DNA of 64,000 bases, from NCBI GenBank assembly GCA_018136815.1, contig CM030942.1:1489797-1553796 (forward strand). Reading direction: 5' to 3'. This stretch comes from Isochrysis galbana (lineage: Eukaryota; Haptophyta; Isochrysidales; Isochrysidaceae). Below are positions 10,594-21,386 of the stretch, one piece after another (the first letter of the stretch is position 1; every line of letters begins with the position of its first letter). Under the pieces are notes generated by a model that saw nothing but the letters and a program-made list of their open reading frames with translations, made no database searches and was not told the DNA's origin. The position numbers were made by a program, and so were the translations under genes.

Positions 10594-11005
10594 ACTAAGT
10601 TTATACTTGGTTCGCCCATGGGGGGGCACGAGCCTCCACTCCTCCCCTGCCATGGGGGAGGAACCACTCATGCTCCTGGCATGCCTGATGGCTTGCCAGG
10701 AGCCCACTGCCCTGCTGACCCACTCTCTCACTGGCAGGCTCGCCTGCCTCGCGCGTCCTGGCCAGTCGTGGCCAGCCCATCGCTCCAACCCCCCTTCCCC
10801 CCCTGGTCGACAGGCAGACAGGTGCAGACTGGGGGCCCCAGAGGCTCGGGAGCGCCAGCGAGGGAGAGGCAGGGGAGGCCAGGGCCCAACCCCAGCCTCC
10901 TCTGCCCCCTGAGCCGGTCTCCAGGAGCCTCCAGGGGCCGCCAGAGGGCAGCTGGAGGCCTGCCGCAGGCGCGCCATCGCGCGTGCCGCAGGAGAGGGGA
11001 GAGAG
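10594..11005 (+). repeat. Dispersed GC-rich repeat, family copy
   Basis: The start repeats the AACTAAGTTTATACTTGG segment at 8442. The middle (10849-10920, CCAGCGAGGGAGAGGCAGG and following) recurs at 20196-20265. The end (10918-11003, GCGCGCCATCGCGCGTGCC) recurs inverted at about 15125-15215. No coding potential was seen. It is probably a non-autonomous interspersed element abutting the hAT remnant at 11008. Confidence 0.6.
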
Positions 11006-11007
11006 AG

Positions 11008-11400
11008 CCTAGATGCCCCGTCAGATCTCAGGTCATCAGGTCTTGGCGACCTGATACCTGATATCAGGACCTGATATCAAGCTGATATCAGGTGGCCCAC
11101 TACTATTCTTATAATATATTACAATGGTAAAGACGATGTTATAACAGTAGACAGTAGTATTCATTCACTCACTCACGCTAATCCTCAGGCTCCTCCACAA
11201 CCATGTCCAACTCCCAAGGCAACACACGAGACTCCCAATCCAAAAGCAAATCTTCGAGCAACAAATTGGTGTGACTTCTTACCAGCCTTTCCACTGTAGT
11301 TTGGCCTAGCCTATTTCTCTTCTTGGAGTGGATCCAATCTTCAACGGACCATGAGCGTTCGCAACCCGAGGCCGAGCAGCTGAGAGCTAGTAAACGAGAG
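11008..11400 (-). mobile_element. Truncated hAT copy
   Basis: It begins with CCTAGATGCCCCGTCAG, a diverged version of the 6501 terminal repeat at the same distance from the TGCTCC core. The CCTGATATCAGG subterminal palindromes follow. On the minus strand, from 11178 upwards, it encodes the last ~70 codons of the same transposase as at 6655, ending EEPED. Homology stops abruptly near 11400 inside the dimerisation domain, so the other end is lost. Confidence 0.8.
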
Positions 11401-11649
11401 GGTGCAACTCGAGGTTCCTTTTTTTTGTCACGCCCCTCCCGGCTTTTTAGGTATATAATTTCTACTGACCCCTAACTTCGCCCCTAACTCGGGGGTTGAC
11501 CGCGCGCAGACAAACATAAACACGGGGACCCATCAAGCGGAAGACGTCTTGTGTTTCGTTTGTGCCTCCCGTTTCCAACTTGGCCCCTAACTCGGACACG
11601 CTTCCCCGAGCGTGATGAGTTTTTTCTTGCATAACAATAAGGGAACGTC

Positions 11650-11940
11650 ATGTTGGTATACATATACGATAAGCGTAATGAATATGATGTGGAGGAGCTC
11701 AAGAAATTAATAGTTCCCATTATTGCCTGGTCCTTATTCTTTATCGTGCCATCAATCGTAATTGGATTCGGGGCGGATAAAGTTAAAGGAATTGGAGTTG
11801 GAGCTGGAGTGGGAGTCGCACTGACCCTGCTGTTTTTCTTTCTATTGTGGAAATTTAAGGTGTGGCGCCTTTCCAAAACAGACAAGATGCGGCTCACCGA
11901 CGAAGCGAAGGCAAAGTTGGCCGCGCGCAAAAAGAAATAA
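11650..11940 (+). CDS. Small protein with two membrane segments
   Basis: The ATG at 11650 opens a 96-aa frame. It has a charged N-terminus (KRNEYDVEELKK), a first hydrophobic segment (LIVPIIAWSLFFIVPSIVIG), a Gly/Val loop, a second hydrophobic segment (GVALTLLFFFLLW) and a very basic tail ending LAARKKK. I do not recognise the family. Codon use is more AT-rich than in neighbouring genes. The 3' ~80 nt, including the LWKFKVWRLS and LTDEAKAKLAAR coding sequence, is partly duplicated just downstream at 11952-12036. An upstream exon cannot be excluded. The frame sits between a broken hAT copy and a minisatellite, so it could also be part of a mobile element. Confidence 0.45.
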   Translation: MLVYIYDKRNEYDVEELKKLIVPIIAWSLFFIVPSIVIGFGADKVKGIGVGAGVGVALTLLFFFLLWKFKVWRLSKTDKMRLTDEAKAKLAARKKK

Positions 11941-11951
11941 ACATGAACACT

Positions 11952-12036
11952 GCTTTTCTTTCTCTTGTGGAAATTTAAGGTGTGGCGCCTTTCTGCTGCT
12001 CACCGACGAAGCGAAGGCAACGTTGGCCGCGCGCAT
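11952..12036 (+). repeat. Partial tandem duplicate of the preceding gene's 3' end
   Basis: The sequence from TTTCT.TTGTGGAAATTTAAGG to GTTGGCCGCGCGCA repeats that at 11838-11930, with one internal deletion in the Lys-coding stretch. The duplicate has no start codon and is not a gene. Just after it, CTCGAGGTTCC with a T run echoes 11409-11430, so the duplication covers about 620 bp end to end. Confidence 0.75.
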
Positions 12037-12116
12037 GAACAGCTCGAGGTTCCCTTTTTGTCCCACCCACCATGTGGTTCCCTTTTTTGTCACACCTTGA
12101 ACGATCATCCCGCCCC

Positions 12117-12251
12117 TGTTGAAGAATGCAACCATTCCTTGTTGAAGAATGCAACCATGCCCGCTGCCCTTGTTGAAGAATGCAACCATGCCCGCTGCCC
12201 TTGTTGAAGAATGCAACCATGCCCGCTGCCCTTGTTGAAGAATGCAACCAC
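12117..12251 (+). repeat. 31-bp minisatellite
   Basis: About four and a half units each contain GTTGAAGAATGCAACCATG followed by CCCGCTGCCCTT. The core GAAGAATGCAACCA starts at 12121, 12144, 12175, 12206 and 12237, so the period is 23 once and then exactly 31. The near-identical units indicate recent tandem expansion. Confidence 0.9.
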
Positions 12252-12624
12252 GTGGGCGTCAGACTGCCGACGTCCGCCCTCGCACGCCCATAGCCAGCAC
12301 ACCGGGCGGATGGCGACGACTGAAGAAAGACTTCACACGGTTTCAACGCCGTTTGCTGCAAAGCAAAAGGCAAGCGATTCCCCACGAGACTCCATGACGC
12401 ATTTCGCCCCAGTCACCATCACTCCACCCGCAAGCGTGTGAATGAGCTGCAGGCCAGCAGCTGGTGTCCTCGCCTCCTCGAGCACTCCCGCGCCACGGTG
12501 TCCTCCGCAGGCGGGGCTGCGACGAGAAGTGGGCATGGCTCGCGCTCACTCACGCCCCCCCCCCCTCCCCCCCCCCCTTCGGCGCCACCCCCACCTTAAT
12601 AGGTGCTAATAAGGCTATTAATAG

Positions 12625-13104
12625 CATAGATGCTCCATTAGCCTGATATTAGGTCCTGATATCATGATATTAGGTCCTCTAGACCTGATGACCTGATAGT
12701 TTGATATAAGGTCTTGACGAGGTCAGGCGACTATAAATATAATTGACAATTGAATTCTCTTGTAGTAGTCGTCGTACACTTAGCGCGAAAAACAGCGGGG
12801 GAAAGGGGGGATGGGTGGTTCTCGCCCCTCATGAGGGCATGAGGGGAGTCAAGACAGTGAGGAGGGGCGCCCCCCCCCCCCTCTCCATGGCGACCCAACA
12901 CAGATGCTAGATTAGCGTCTAAGGGTAATTAATAATCAATGATCAGTGATCAGCAATGCAGAAGTATAAGTAAGCTATTCTTTTGATAATCACTACTATA
13001 CTTATAATGTCGCGTAACAACCTGATATTAGGCTGAGAATAGGACCTGATATCATGCTAAGGGAGCCGAAACCTGACGACCTGATACCTAACGGAGCATC
13101 TATG
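12625..13104. mobile_element. Non-autonomous hAT element (MITE-like)
   Basis: A 480-bp element with 17-bp terminal inverted repeats, CATAGATGCTCC(A/G)TTAG, at 12625-12641 and inverted at 13088-13104 (one mismatch). It is flanked by exact 8-bp duplications ATTAATAG at 12617-12624 and 13105-13112. The TGCTCC core lies at the same offset as in the 6501 element, and both subterminal regions carry CCTGATAT(C/T)A palindromes, so both belong to one family. No transposase is encoded. Confidence 0.88.
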
Positions 13105-13112
13105 ATTAATAG

Positions 13113-15815
13113 GGAGTTTTGAAAAAACTTTGAACTTTGAAGGGGCGATTAACACTTAACATGCGATTAATAGGAGGTTTCCGAGGGAACCGATTAGCTC
13201 ACTGGCATGTTATTTCGAACTAATCGGATAGTTTTGAAAACACCCTATTAATCGCGAGCCCTAGCCTTGAATTGCTGATTGCTAGCTAGGGGCGGGAGGA
13301 CGCCCCTTAGTAGCGCACGATGGGAATGGCCGCAAGGCAGGAGGAGGGAGAGGCAGAGGGAACGGGTGTGGCTACGAAGTAGAGAAACCAAAGCAAAGGC
13401 GCGCACGAGGCGAGAATCTTCCACCACGTGGGTGCATTCTCATCTGCTTCATGTAGAAAATGCACATGCTCACGACGCGTAAACCATGGCAAGCACATAT
13501 CAAAATCAACGATTCACAAATGAGGTGGGCAGGCGAGTCACGCATGACGAGAATGAATGGATGAGAGCGCACAGTTGCGTGTTCAGAAGTCTCAGGACAA
13601 GCGTCCATAGCGCGCTCAAGCACACGAGCAACAGTACCCATGAATCTCAGCGTTAAGGTGCAACATGTACAGGGTGGGAGCCAGTGAGGATCGTGGGACG
13701 TGCTCAGACCAACGCAAGTTAGCATGTGAAGCAGGCATGGCAACAACATCCGAATGCTCGAGGCATCCTCAGCTCAGAAATTTATTTGGCCAATTCCACG
13801 ATGACTTCCCGGATGGCAGCATGTTGGGAGCAAGAATGCAAAAAAGTCTCACCACGCCCCAACAAGCTCATCAGAAAAATCAGGGTTGCATACGAAGTGC
13901 AATGGGATCAAAGGAATGAAATCGACTCTAGGCATAGTTCCGTCCAATGGCAAGCAGCTTGCTTGAATCGCCGCCGCCGCTCGTGCAGGTCAAAGGAGGA
14001 CCAGCAAGAAGAAGTTTCTCGTGTGCTGAGCTGACATCAAGGTCTACGTCATCATTGGAGTTCGTTTGCCTCACTTACGAGGAGCTCATATCTCGCGTTC
14101 AGAGAAGGTTGGTGGAATGATCCGACGCGCCAAACCTACCGTGGCCCCAGCCGTGGAGGAGCCGACGGCCTGTCGCTCGTCATGGGTGAGCCGGCGTTTG
14201 TAACCGCAGGCGAGGGCGTCAGAGCAGGCTTTGGCGCAGACTTCTCTTGCGCCCAGTCTGCCGAGTCGAAGTACTTTCTATCCCCTCCCTTCAGCCGTCT
14301 GGCGAGTAATCCCTTTTGTGTCGGAAGACCCCCGTACTTAGCTTTCAGCTGCAAGGAGGGAGGAGGGGAGGGGAGGGGGGAGGGGACGCTGAGCTCTCGG
14401 CGTGAGAACCTCTCCGCCCCGGCAATGCATGCGCACCCCAAGCTGAGGCGGTCGCGAGCGCGTCAGCGCGTTTCATTATGCGGAGCCGAGGGGAGAGGAG
14501 GCGAAACGCCGCACCTGCTCCTCCTGTTCTCTCTCGCTCATCGGCCTGCTTTGGCACCTGCGGCGCTGCGGCGTCCGCTGCAGCGGACAGAGGGAGGCGA
14601 GGCAGCCCCGGAGTGGGGGGGGGGAGGGGGGGGGGAGGGCGGGCGCTGCGCCCGGGGGAAGGGGAGCAGCCGGGTGGTTGTTAGGGGGGAGTCCCGCGGG
14701 GGGGGGGGGGGGGGGGGGGCGGGTTTCCGGGCCGCGCGGGTTGAGGGGGGCGGGGCGGGGCGGGGGGGAGGGGAGGGGGGGGTGTCAGAGGGCTGGCGCG
14801 AGCCGGCGTTCTCTCCCCGCCCCCCCTTCCCCTCCCTCCCCCCCTCGCCCCCCTCTCCCTCCCCCCACTACTGCGCGCCCTCGGAAAAGAGACGAGGCGC
14901 CGTCTCAGAGCCGTGGAGCTCTCATCAGTATGAATTCGGGAAATAAATATCTAGATCCAAAGATTGTAGGAAACGATCGCGGATGTAGGATGTACGAGTA
15001 CTGATAGGGAAACAATAGGCAAGCCGCCTAGAATATTAAATAAAATTAAACTTCAAATTTCAATCCCGACTTAACTTGTAAACAGGTTCGGGACTTACCC
15101 CCTACCCCCTTCTCCGTTCTCCGCGCGCTCTCCCCCCTCTCCTACGGCACGCGCGATGGCGCGCCTGCGGCAGGCCTGCAGCTGCCCTCTTGCGACCCCT
15201 AAATGAAGGCTCCTGGAGGTAGAGGGTAGAGGTGGGGGAGGATGGGTAAAAAAAAATCTTGTTGATCTGAAGGCCCAAATTTTTATCGTGGGACCGGGGG
15301 AAGATTTCCCCTTGTCTCTCCCCGCTCTAATCCGAATCCGAGGCAGAGCGATGGCGACCGACCCGCCTGACAGGCCGACCTTCGCCGCGCTCCATAACCA
15401 TAACGAGAGCACGGCGGCGGTCTGCCCCCCCTTGTCGCTGGTGTTCGGACTAAATGGTCCGGGGACACCAGACGCGGCGGTCTCACCACAGTGATAAAAA
15501 AAGGGGTTCCGCCAGCCACCGCTCCCTGCTCGCCCGCCTTTCGGCTCCCTCGAGCTCCGAAATCGTTCTCTTCGGCTCTCCGCTGTCGCTCCTCCCAAAA
15601 AGAGAAGGCCGGAATCGACGGCGGAATTCGGTAAACGGCCCGCCAGTATTACTAGGCGAGCGATGCCCAGTACTTGCACTTCCGGTAAGCAGATAGGTTT
15701 GGAAACTCCTCATAAAAGGGCGTGAGAAATATAAGTTCGTCGTTTTTTTTCCGCGTCGGGTGAGCCCCCCCGTTGCCACGAATTCCCCTCCCGCATGCGT
15801 GCTCCCGTCGCCTCG
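13113..15815. other. Intergenic, GC-rich, no secure gene
   Basis: 13290-13440 carries a dispersed repeat (CCTTAGTAGCGCACGA, then CCGCAAGGCAGG) found also near 19850 and 22568. 14380-14880 is extremely G-rich, with a run of about 23 G near 14698-14719. 15125-15215 is an inverted copy of the 10918-11003 repeat. The long frames at 13726-14034 and 14182-14946 have no domains I can recognise. Confidence 0.45.
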
Positions 15816-15816
15816 C

Positions 15817-16115
15817 TGTCGAACACGCGATGACTACTGGCTCGTAGGCAGAGGGCCGTTCGATCGAGCCGGCGGCTGGCGCGGCCGTATAGGATTCGTT
15901 GATTGCTGTTTGCGGGGAAATGTCAGAAAGGTCATAATAAGAATCGGGTCTGACAGTGTCTGCCATCAAACGTGCAAACGTGGCGAGTGAAGGGACGGAC
16001 GGAAGGCCGGAGGAGGGCGACGCGCGGCGTCGGAGAGTAGATACGAGACTAGCTAGCGAGCTAGTGAGAGAGAGAGAGAGTGAGAGAGCTTCTTAGGTCC
16101 AAGGTAGGCTTGAGG
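15817..16115 (-). repeat. Truncated LTR of the second gypsy-like family
   Basis: On the minus strand this ends ...GTGTTCGACA at 15817 and matches the 3' ~300 bp of the LTR at 27375-28027 (CCTAAGAAGCTC, TCACTAGCTCGCTAGCTAG, TCTCCGACGCC). From ATG 15966 it encodes the same start, MADTVRPDSYYDLSDI, with exactly 50 codons to the LTR end. Homology to the other copy is lost beyond about 16115, so the 5' part of the LTR is missing. Confidence 0.8.
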
Positions 16116-16564
16116 GACTACACGCGTGATATCCCCAAGAAAACCTCCAGCTTGCTGCGAGGCGGGTGTGGGCTGGGGCGGGGTCAGGTGCTGGGTATGG
16201 CACACCCAGGCCAAGGCCGGGCGGGGGGCTCGCGCTGCGCGCGCGCTGCTCGCACCTGGCTTCTGGCGCTCGTCTGCGCGCTGCGAAGGGGGGGGAGTGC
16301 GAGAACGACCTGGAGGTGAGCGCGGCGAGCGTGAAGGGGCACATCGCGGCAGGCAGCGTGGGGGGGGCTTACCACTGGTGTTGGCCGCGCGAGTACACCC
16401 TTGTGGCAAGCTGGGCTGCCAGAGAGGAGTGGGGGAAGGGGGGGGAGGGGAGCGGCGCGCGGCGGGCCTCCGCGGCCGCTGCAGCGGCTAAGTCCCCGGC
16501 ACCCGGGGAGATAGCCGCTGGAGCGAGCCCTTATTGTCACCTTTCGGCACCAGAACCTCACACT

Positions 16565-16905
16565 GTGGAGGCGGTGGTGATTGATGGTGGTTGCGGAGAC
16601 GGCGGCGGTGGTGAGGGTGGCGGAGGTGAGGGAGGCGGCGGTGAGGGAGGCGGCGGTGAGGGAGGCGGCGGTGAAGGCGGTGGCGGCGAGGGAGGCGGTG
16701 GTGACGGCGGCGGCGAGGGAGGCGGTGGTGACGGCGGCGGCGGCGAAGGCGGTGGCGGTGAAGGCGGCGGCGGCGAAGGCTGCGGTGGCGAGGGAGGCGG
16801 CGGCGAAGGCGGCGGTGGCGAGGGAGGCGGCGGTGAAGGCGGTGGCGGTGAGGGAGGCGGCGGTGAGGGCGGTGGAGGCGACGGTGGCGGAGGGGCGTCG
16901 ATCTA
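16565..16905 (+). repeat. 15-bp Gly/Glu-type minisatellite
   Basis: About 20 imperfect units of GGNGGNGGNGARGGN. In one frame it would read Gly4-Glu repeats and in another Ala/Val-rich repeats. No gene context or bounded ORF supports translation. Confidence 0.8.
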
Positions 16906-17429
16906 TTCAAGGTGGCCGGGAGAATAAGAATATAAGTTTCTAATACCCGGATATTCCGAATATCTGGCATATCTGGCATGTCTGCACCGATGACCTACGT
17001 CCTACGTCGCCCCCCGCCCATTCCGGCTTAATTTCGGGCGTGCAACGGGGCGCCTCGCCGACCTTGTGCTACGGAGGGCTTGCACAACAATACAACATGA
17101 CTTCTAGTACCTCAAAATCCTTCACTTTCAAAGTTGACCCGCCCCTTCTGCTGTGCGAGCGCAAACAAAAAGAGTACTCAACAATTGTGTCCCGCAGTGC
17201 CAGCGGTGGCGGCGAGACGGCGAAAAATACAAAAATTGAGGTATTGGAACCGTGGGGATATTGTTAGACAATCTCTTCTTACTCAAATTTCAAACAAGCA
17301 CGCGCACAACGAAAGGAATTAAGGCCCACAATCAGCCCCCTCCTCAACCCTACGCTTGCGCGTCTTGGGTGATTCGGTTGACTCGCGAAAACCAACCTCA
17401 GACGCTCCATACAATGCCTGAAGTTTTGT

Positions 17430-17870
17430 CTCCACATACCCGGGGAGCATGCTCCTGCGTCACTTCTTCGTCTGCACCAGCGCCCTCACCATCCCGGTGC
17501 GAGCGCACCAGCGCTTCTCCCGGCTACCCATCTCCTTTGCATACATTTCCTCCGCGTAGGGGTGCTCCCCGCCAGGCACGCCACGTCTGCGCGTCGGCCT
17601 CCAGCTGAACGCCCTGAAGCAAATCGCGCGTGCACATGAGGGGATCGCCTCCTGCGCCGCAGCAGCCGCTTCCCGCGCCCCCTCCTCGTCCTAAGCGTCA
17701 CGCACAGCAGTGCTGTGGTGGACGCCCGCTTGCCGCGCTGCACCTGCATCACGCGCAGCGGCTCGCGAGTCGCCTCGGGCGGCGTGTCGGCCAACAAGGC
17801 GCAGCCAGGCACCACTCCAGTGTTCAAACCCTGCGGGTCGCCGAACACCCACAGCCCAAACATGAGTGTG
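17430..17870 (-). pseudogene. Possible degraded or unresolved gene
   Basis: Minus-strand segments look protein-like but lie in different frames: MFGLWVFGDPQGLNTGVV with PLRVMQVQRGKR (17863 downwards), MCTRDLLQGVQLEADAQTW, then PYAEEMYAKEMGSREK ending VQTKK and a stop near 17460. No normal-length introns join them in phase, so this may be a pseudogene, an error-containing region or a gene whose splicing I cannot resolve. No family recognised. Confidence 0.25.
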
Positions 17871-18284
17871 GTAGCCTGCAGGGCCGGGCTGGTGCCGGCG
17901 GGTGGGCGGACGCCACCTGCCGCGCACGTACCAGAAAAAAAACCTTAATTAAGAACCTTATTGTCTCAGCCCCTGCTGTACTCGTACCTTGTGAGGCAAT
18001 GTCCACCACACGCCGACGGCCGCACGTCCTTCACGCCTCCTTCTCCGCGGTGTCCCACACGCCCAAGTCCCCAAGTAAACAGTAAACAGAGCAGCATACA
18101 TCGAATGTGCAAGGGAGCGGGGCTCCGGGTCAAGGAAGAGAGAGGGAAAGGCCGAGAGGGGGGGGGGGGAGGGGAGAGGCGGAACGATACCCCGGGGGGA
18201 GGAAGAAGGAGAGAGGGGGGGGAGCTCACCAAAGCAGACATTTGGCGGAGGAGGAGCAGTCAAGAGGAGATCTCGATGTTCACC

Positions 18285-18335
18285 CTCTCTTCTTCTTCTC
18301 TCTCTCTCTTCCCGCCCCTACCCCCCCCCCCCTGT
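18285..18335 (+). promoter_or_regulatory. CT-rich tract upstream of Cys-rich membrane protein
   Basis: A sense-strand run of CTCTCTTCTTCTTCTCTC followed by C runs lies 140-190 nt before the ATG at 18473. It fits the pattern seen at other genes in the window. The function is inferred. Confidence 0.45.
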
Positions 18336-18472
18336 CCATTTGATACTCGTCGGGTTTTCTTCCAGTGGAAACTCGCCTACTCTGCTCTCTTCTCTCTGCC
18401 CCCTTGCTAGCACGCACGCCCCCCCTCCCCCCCAAGAGAAGGCGCGAGGGGGGGCAGCAGCTCAGGAGAGGG

Positions 18473-18991
18473 ATGCACGTGAAGGCGCTGCTTTTGGCGA
18501 CTGCTCTAGGCGGCACGCACGCGGGTGCGACGCTTGAATACCACAACGGGAATTATGACATTGGTTGCGGCAATGGCATGTACGTCCTCGACGCAGGCTG
18601 CGGCATGGACTCCAAGGTGGAGGGCATCATCGAGGGCAGCTGGGAGAGTGGGTGTGACCTCTGCTTGCGCATCCTCGAGCAGGATGGATGGTTCGAGGGG
18701 TGCGAGGGCACGGCGCGGTGCGTGGCAAGCAAAGGCCTCTTTGGAAGAAACGATGGCATCTGGTTGAAGGCGCTCCCCGCCCCCTCCCCGCCTTCGCCCC
18801 CCAGCTTGCCTCCGCCTGATTTCCCGCCTCCTCCGATGTCGCCAAACGACGTCATGTTTGAGATCTGTGGCGAGTTGGAGAAGGACGTCTGCCAAAAGCG
18901 CATGGCGATCGGGGCCGCTGGCGCGGTGATCCTTGTTGGTGTCGTAGCGCTGGCCTCGCGCAGCAGTGGCGGTGCCACCCCGCTGGTGTAA
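18473..18991 (+). CDS. Cys-rich type I membrane protein with Pro-rich stalk
   Basis: 172 aa from the ATG at 18473. The upstream in-frame residues precede a clear signal peptide, so this start is preferred. MHVKALLLATALGGTHAG is a signal peptide. Residues ~20-95 form a Cys-rich domain with at least eight Cys (in DIGCGNGMYVLDAGCGMD, SGCDLCLRILEQ and FEGCEGTARCVA). A Pro/Ser stalk (APSPPSPPSLPPPDFPPPP) follows, then a short segment with two Cys (FEICGELEKDVCQ). One membrane helix (MAIGAAGAVILVGVVALAS) and a short tail SSGGATPLV complete it. The paired cysteines imply disulfides in an extracellular or lumenal domain. Pro-rich stalks of this type occur in algal cell-surface glycoproteins. I do not recognise the Cys-rich fold. 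Confidence 0.7.
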   Translation: MHVKALLLATALGGTHAGATLEYHNGNYDIGCGNGMYVLDAGCGMDSKVEGIIEGSWESGCDLCLRILEQDGWFEGCEGTARCVASKGLFGRNDGIWLKALPAPSPPSPPSLPPPDFPPPPMSPNDVMFEICGELEKDVCQKRMAIGAAGAVILVGVVALASRSSGGATPLV

Positions 18992-19946
18992 TTTGGCAAA
19001 GACACACACTGGACCGGGTGCGGGTTGCATCGAAGATCAGTGCTGCAAGACCAGGGCGAGAACGTCGCCTGTCATCCCCTACCTGATGTGTACGCCCTTT
19101 CATCGCGCCAGCTCACAGGATGTCATGGCTCGAGACACGCGGAAAACGCGTAAAGTGCAGAGGACTATCCCGTTTTTATGTCCAGCACAACATGCATTAC
19201 TCCCAACCTTATTGTCTCAGCCTTCCCTTTCGATTGCGCATGACAACCGCATATGTAGCGGATGAGATCGCAATGAAACTTGAGGCACAAGATTATGCCG
19301 TGTATGCCCTTGCCACACACATCTGGCTCTGGCTGCATCACTTCCCGTGCTATGGCACGTGTGTGTGTAATCAATTTGTTGAAACGTAAACGTTGTACGT
19401 TGTATGCATCTCGTGTATATGTAGCCCACGTGCTATCGAATATCCCCCACTCCCCACACTTGCTGTGCTCCTTCCTCCGTTTCAACATTCCTCTTACTCC
19501 ACCTTCACAGCCTCTCCCCCAAGCACATGGTAGCGGAGGTCGCACGACCAGAAGGTGCAATCCGAGGTGCGAGGTGATTTTTTTCACCCCCCGACGCCCC
19601 CCACCCCCATTTTGGTATAGAACTATAGAAGCACCCACACTTTGGAGGGTAGACCGGCGACTCGCCGCCCCTCATTTGAGGGACTCCTCCTTGGCGAGCA
19701 AGCTACCGCCATGTAATAAAACCCGGTCACCTAGTTGCACAGGACACAGGAGGCTAAGGGTGCAGAACCGAGCCGCTAGCCGCTAGCCGCTAGGGGCTAG
19801 GGGCTGGAGCACCCCGCCCAACCCCGGCACCCTCACAACCCGAGCCCCTAAGTAGCGCACAAGGGGAGGAGCCGCAAGGCAGGCTGAGGGGGGAAGTTAA
19901 GGGTCTGGGACGTCAACTATCAGTAAAACTGATAGGGTCATGGGGG
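18992..19946. other. Intergenic with dispersed repeats
   Basis: No gene recognised. Near 19770-19805, GCCGCTAGCCGCTAGCCGC is a short direct repeat. 19838-19890 is a copy of the CCTAAGTAGCGCACAAGG / CCGCAAGGCAGG dispersed repeat. 19912-19945 is an inverted match to 9407-9437. Confidence 0.4.
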
Positions 19947-20337
19947 CCCCGTGCCCCCCTTCCTCCATCGCAGACACCCCCTGGGTGGGCCTGCACACTC
20001 AACCTCAGCCCCTGCCTGCTGGCAGGGGCTGAGCTGACATCACTCTGGCACAGACCCTCGCCGAGCGCGCATCGCGCGCCGCACGCCGCACGCATTCGCC
20101 TGCACTCCTGCACTGGCCCCTGATCGTACTGACCCCCCACTCCACCACTGAGCCACAGACCACCTGAGCCGCCAGGAGGGCACCCAGGACCAGCGAGGCC
20201 AGCGAGGGAGAGGCAGGAGAGGCCAGGGGCCCAGCCCCAGCCTCCACTGCCCCCTGAGCTGGCCCAGCTGGCCCTCTGGAGGGACCCGAGGGTCCCCTCA
20301 GAGGGGTGCCATGGCGCGCGCAGTCATCGCACGCCCG
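19947..20337 (+). repeat. Dispersed GC-rich repeat, second copy
   Basis: 20196-20265 closely matches 10849-10920 (CCAGCGAGGGAGAGGCAGG, CCCCAGCCTCC, CTGCCCCCTGAGC), and the end GCCATGGCGCGCG resembles the end of the 10594 copy. The hAT element at 20338 starts immediately after it. Confidence 0.55.
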
Positions 20338-21231
20338 CAAGGCTAGGGAATACATTGGCCAGTTAACCAGTTAAGTGTGTTAACTACCATTAAAGGGCAC
20401 CCGTGGGGATGCAACTGTTAACAAACAACCAAGTGGGATGCGCAAAGACGCAGTTAGCTAGCTAACTACCTGTGGCGTGCGCGGCCGCGGGGGCGCGGCC
20501 TCCGAGCGGCGCCGAGCGCCTTCGCCGCTGTTAGCGGCGCCGCGCTGCGCGCGCCCACCCTTGACATAAATAAGTAGGAGAGTCGTAGTAGCTTGTCACG
20601 ACATACTTTATACTTATTGAATGAGCTCACGCACACACGCAGCACATTCACATATCATCACATGCTATGTGGTGCTACGGTGCTACGCACAACGCAGCGC
20701 ATAGCACAACGCGACACAGCACACAGCACACAGCACACAGCACACAGCACTAGCACTAATCGGTATTGAATGAGGCGAAAAGCGAATTTTCGAGTGTCGA
20801 GTCCTTGGCCGACTTCTGAAGATCGCTATGCATCTTGCCGGCTGCCGAAAAGACACGCTCGACCCCGGCTGACGAGGCAGGCGCAGAGAAGTATTGCTTG
20901 ACCATTTTGGCGAGGACTGGCCACTTCGTCTCTTTCGCCCTCCACCACACGAGAAGATCCCATACAAGGTCCGTCTCCTCGGGCTCCGTGAGGTACTCTT
21001 CGAACTCATCCTTCTCTTGCACCTGTGCTTGCGCCGGGGGGAGGGGGGGGGGGCGCCCGGCGGGGGATATGCATACCATAATACGGCATACGGCTATTTT
21101 TAGACACGTCGATAGTTAACAAGATTGTTATCTACCACCCTCTAACCCCTGCCAGTTAACAAAACAAGTTCACCAGAGAGCACTAACAGGTTCCCAAAAA
21201 ACCTACCAGTTAATGGTATTCCCTAGCCTTG
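20338..21231 (-). mobile_element. hAT element with perfect ends, second family
   Basis: An 894-bp element has perfect 16-bp terminal inverted repeats, CAAGGCTAGGGAATAC at 20338-20353 and inverted at 21216-21231. Exact 8-bp target duplications CACGCCCG lie at 20330-20337 and 21232-21239. Both ends carry scattered AGTTAAC motifs. It contains only the last transposase exon, so it is non-autonomous. Confidence 0.9.
20756..21079 (-). pseudogene. hAT transposase dimerisation domain remnant
   Basis: About 100 codons without a proper start. It contains VWDLLVWWRAKETKWPVL, then QYFSAPASSAGVERVFSAAG, then LENSLFASFNTD and a stop. The WW plus SAGVERVFS motifs define the hAT C-terminal dimerisation region. 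It is paralogous to 57230-57466 (AAPASSAGVERVFSAAG). The N-terminal catalytic part is absent within the element ends. Confidence 0.85.
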
Positions 21232-21386
21232 CACGCCCGTAAGAGAACGAAGAGAACCGCGAGAAAAGAACGACAAAAAAAACGACGCGATCTGACCCAA
21301 GAAAAGGTAAGACTCACGCCTGTTTACGGTATGTTTACAGGCCGACACCCCGAGCGACACACGAATGCCGCGAAACGCGGAGATAC

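Noticed and set aside
14182-14946. 254-codon plus-strand frame
   Set aside because: Gly/Arg-rich translation of G-runs; no ATG context or recognisable domain.
16166-16979. Gly-Glu or His-Arg repeat proteins over 16565-16905
   Set aside because: Minisatellite translation in several frames with no bounded gene model.
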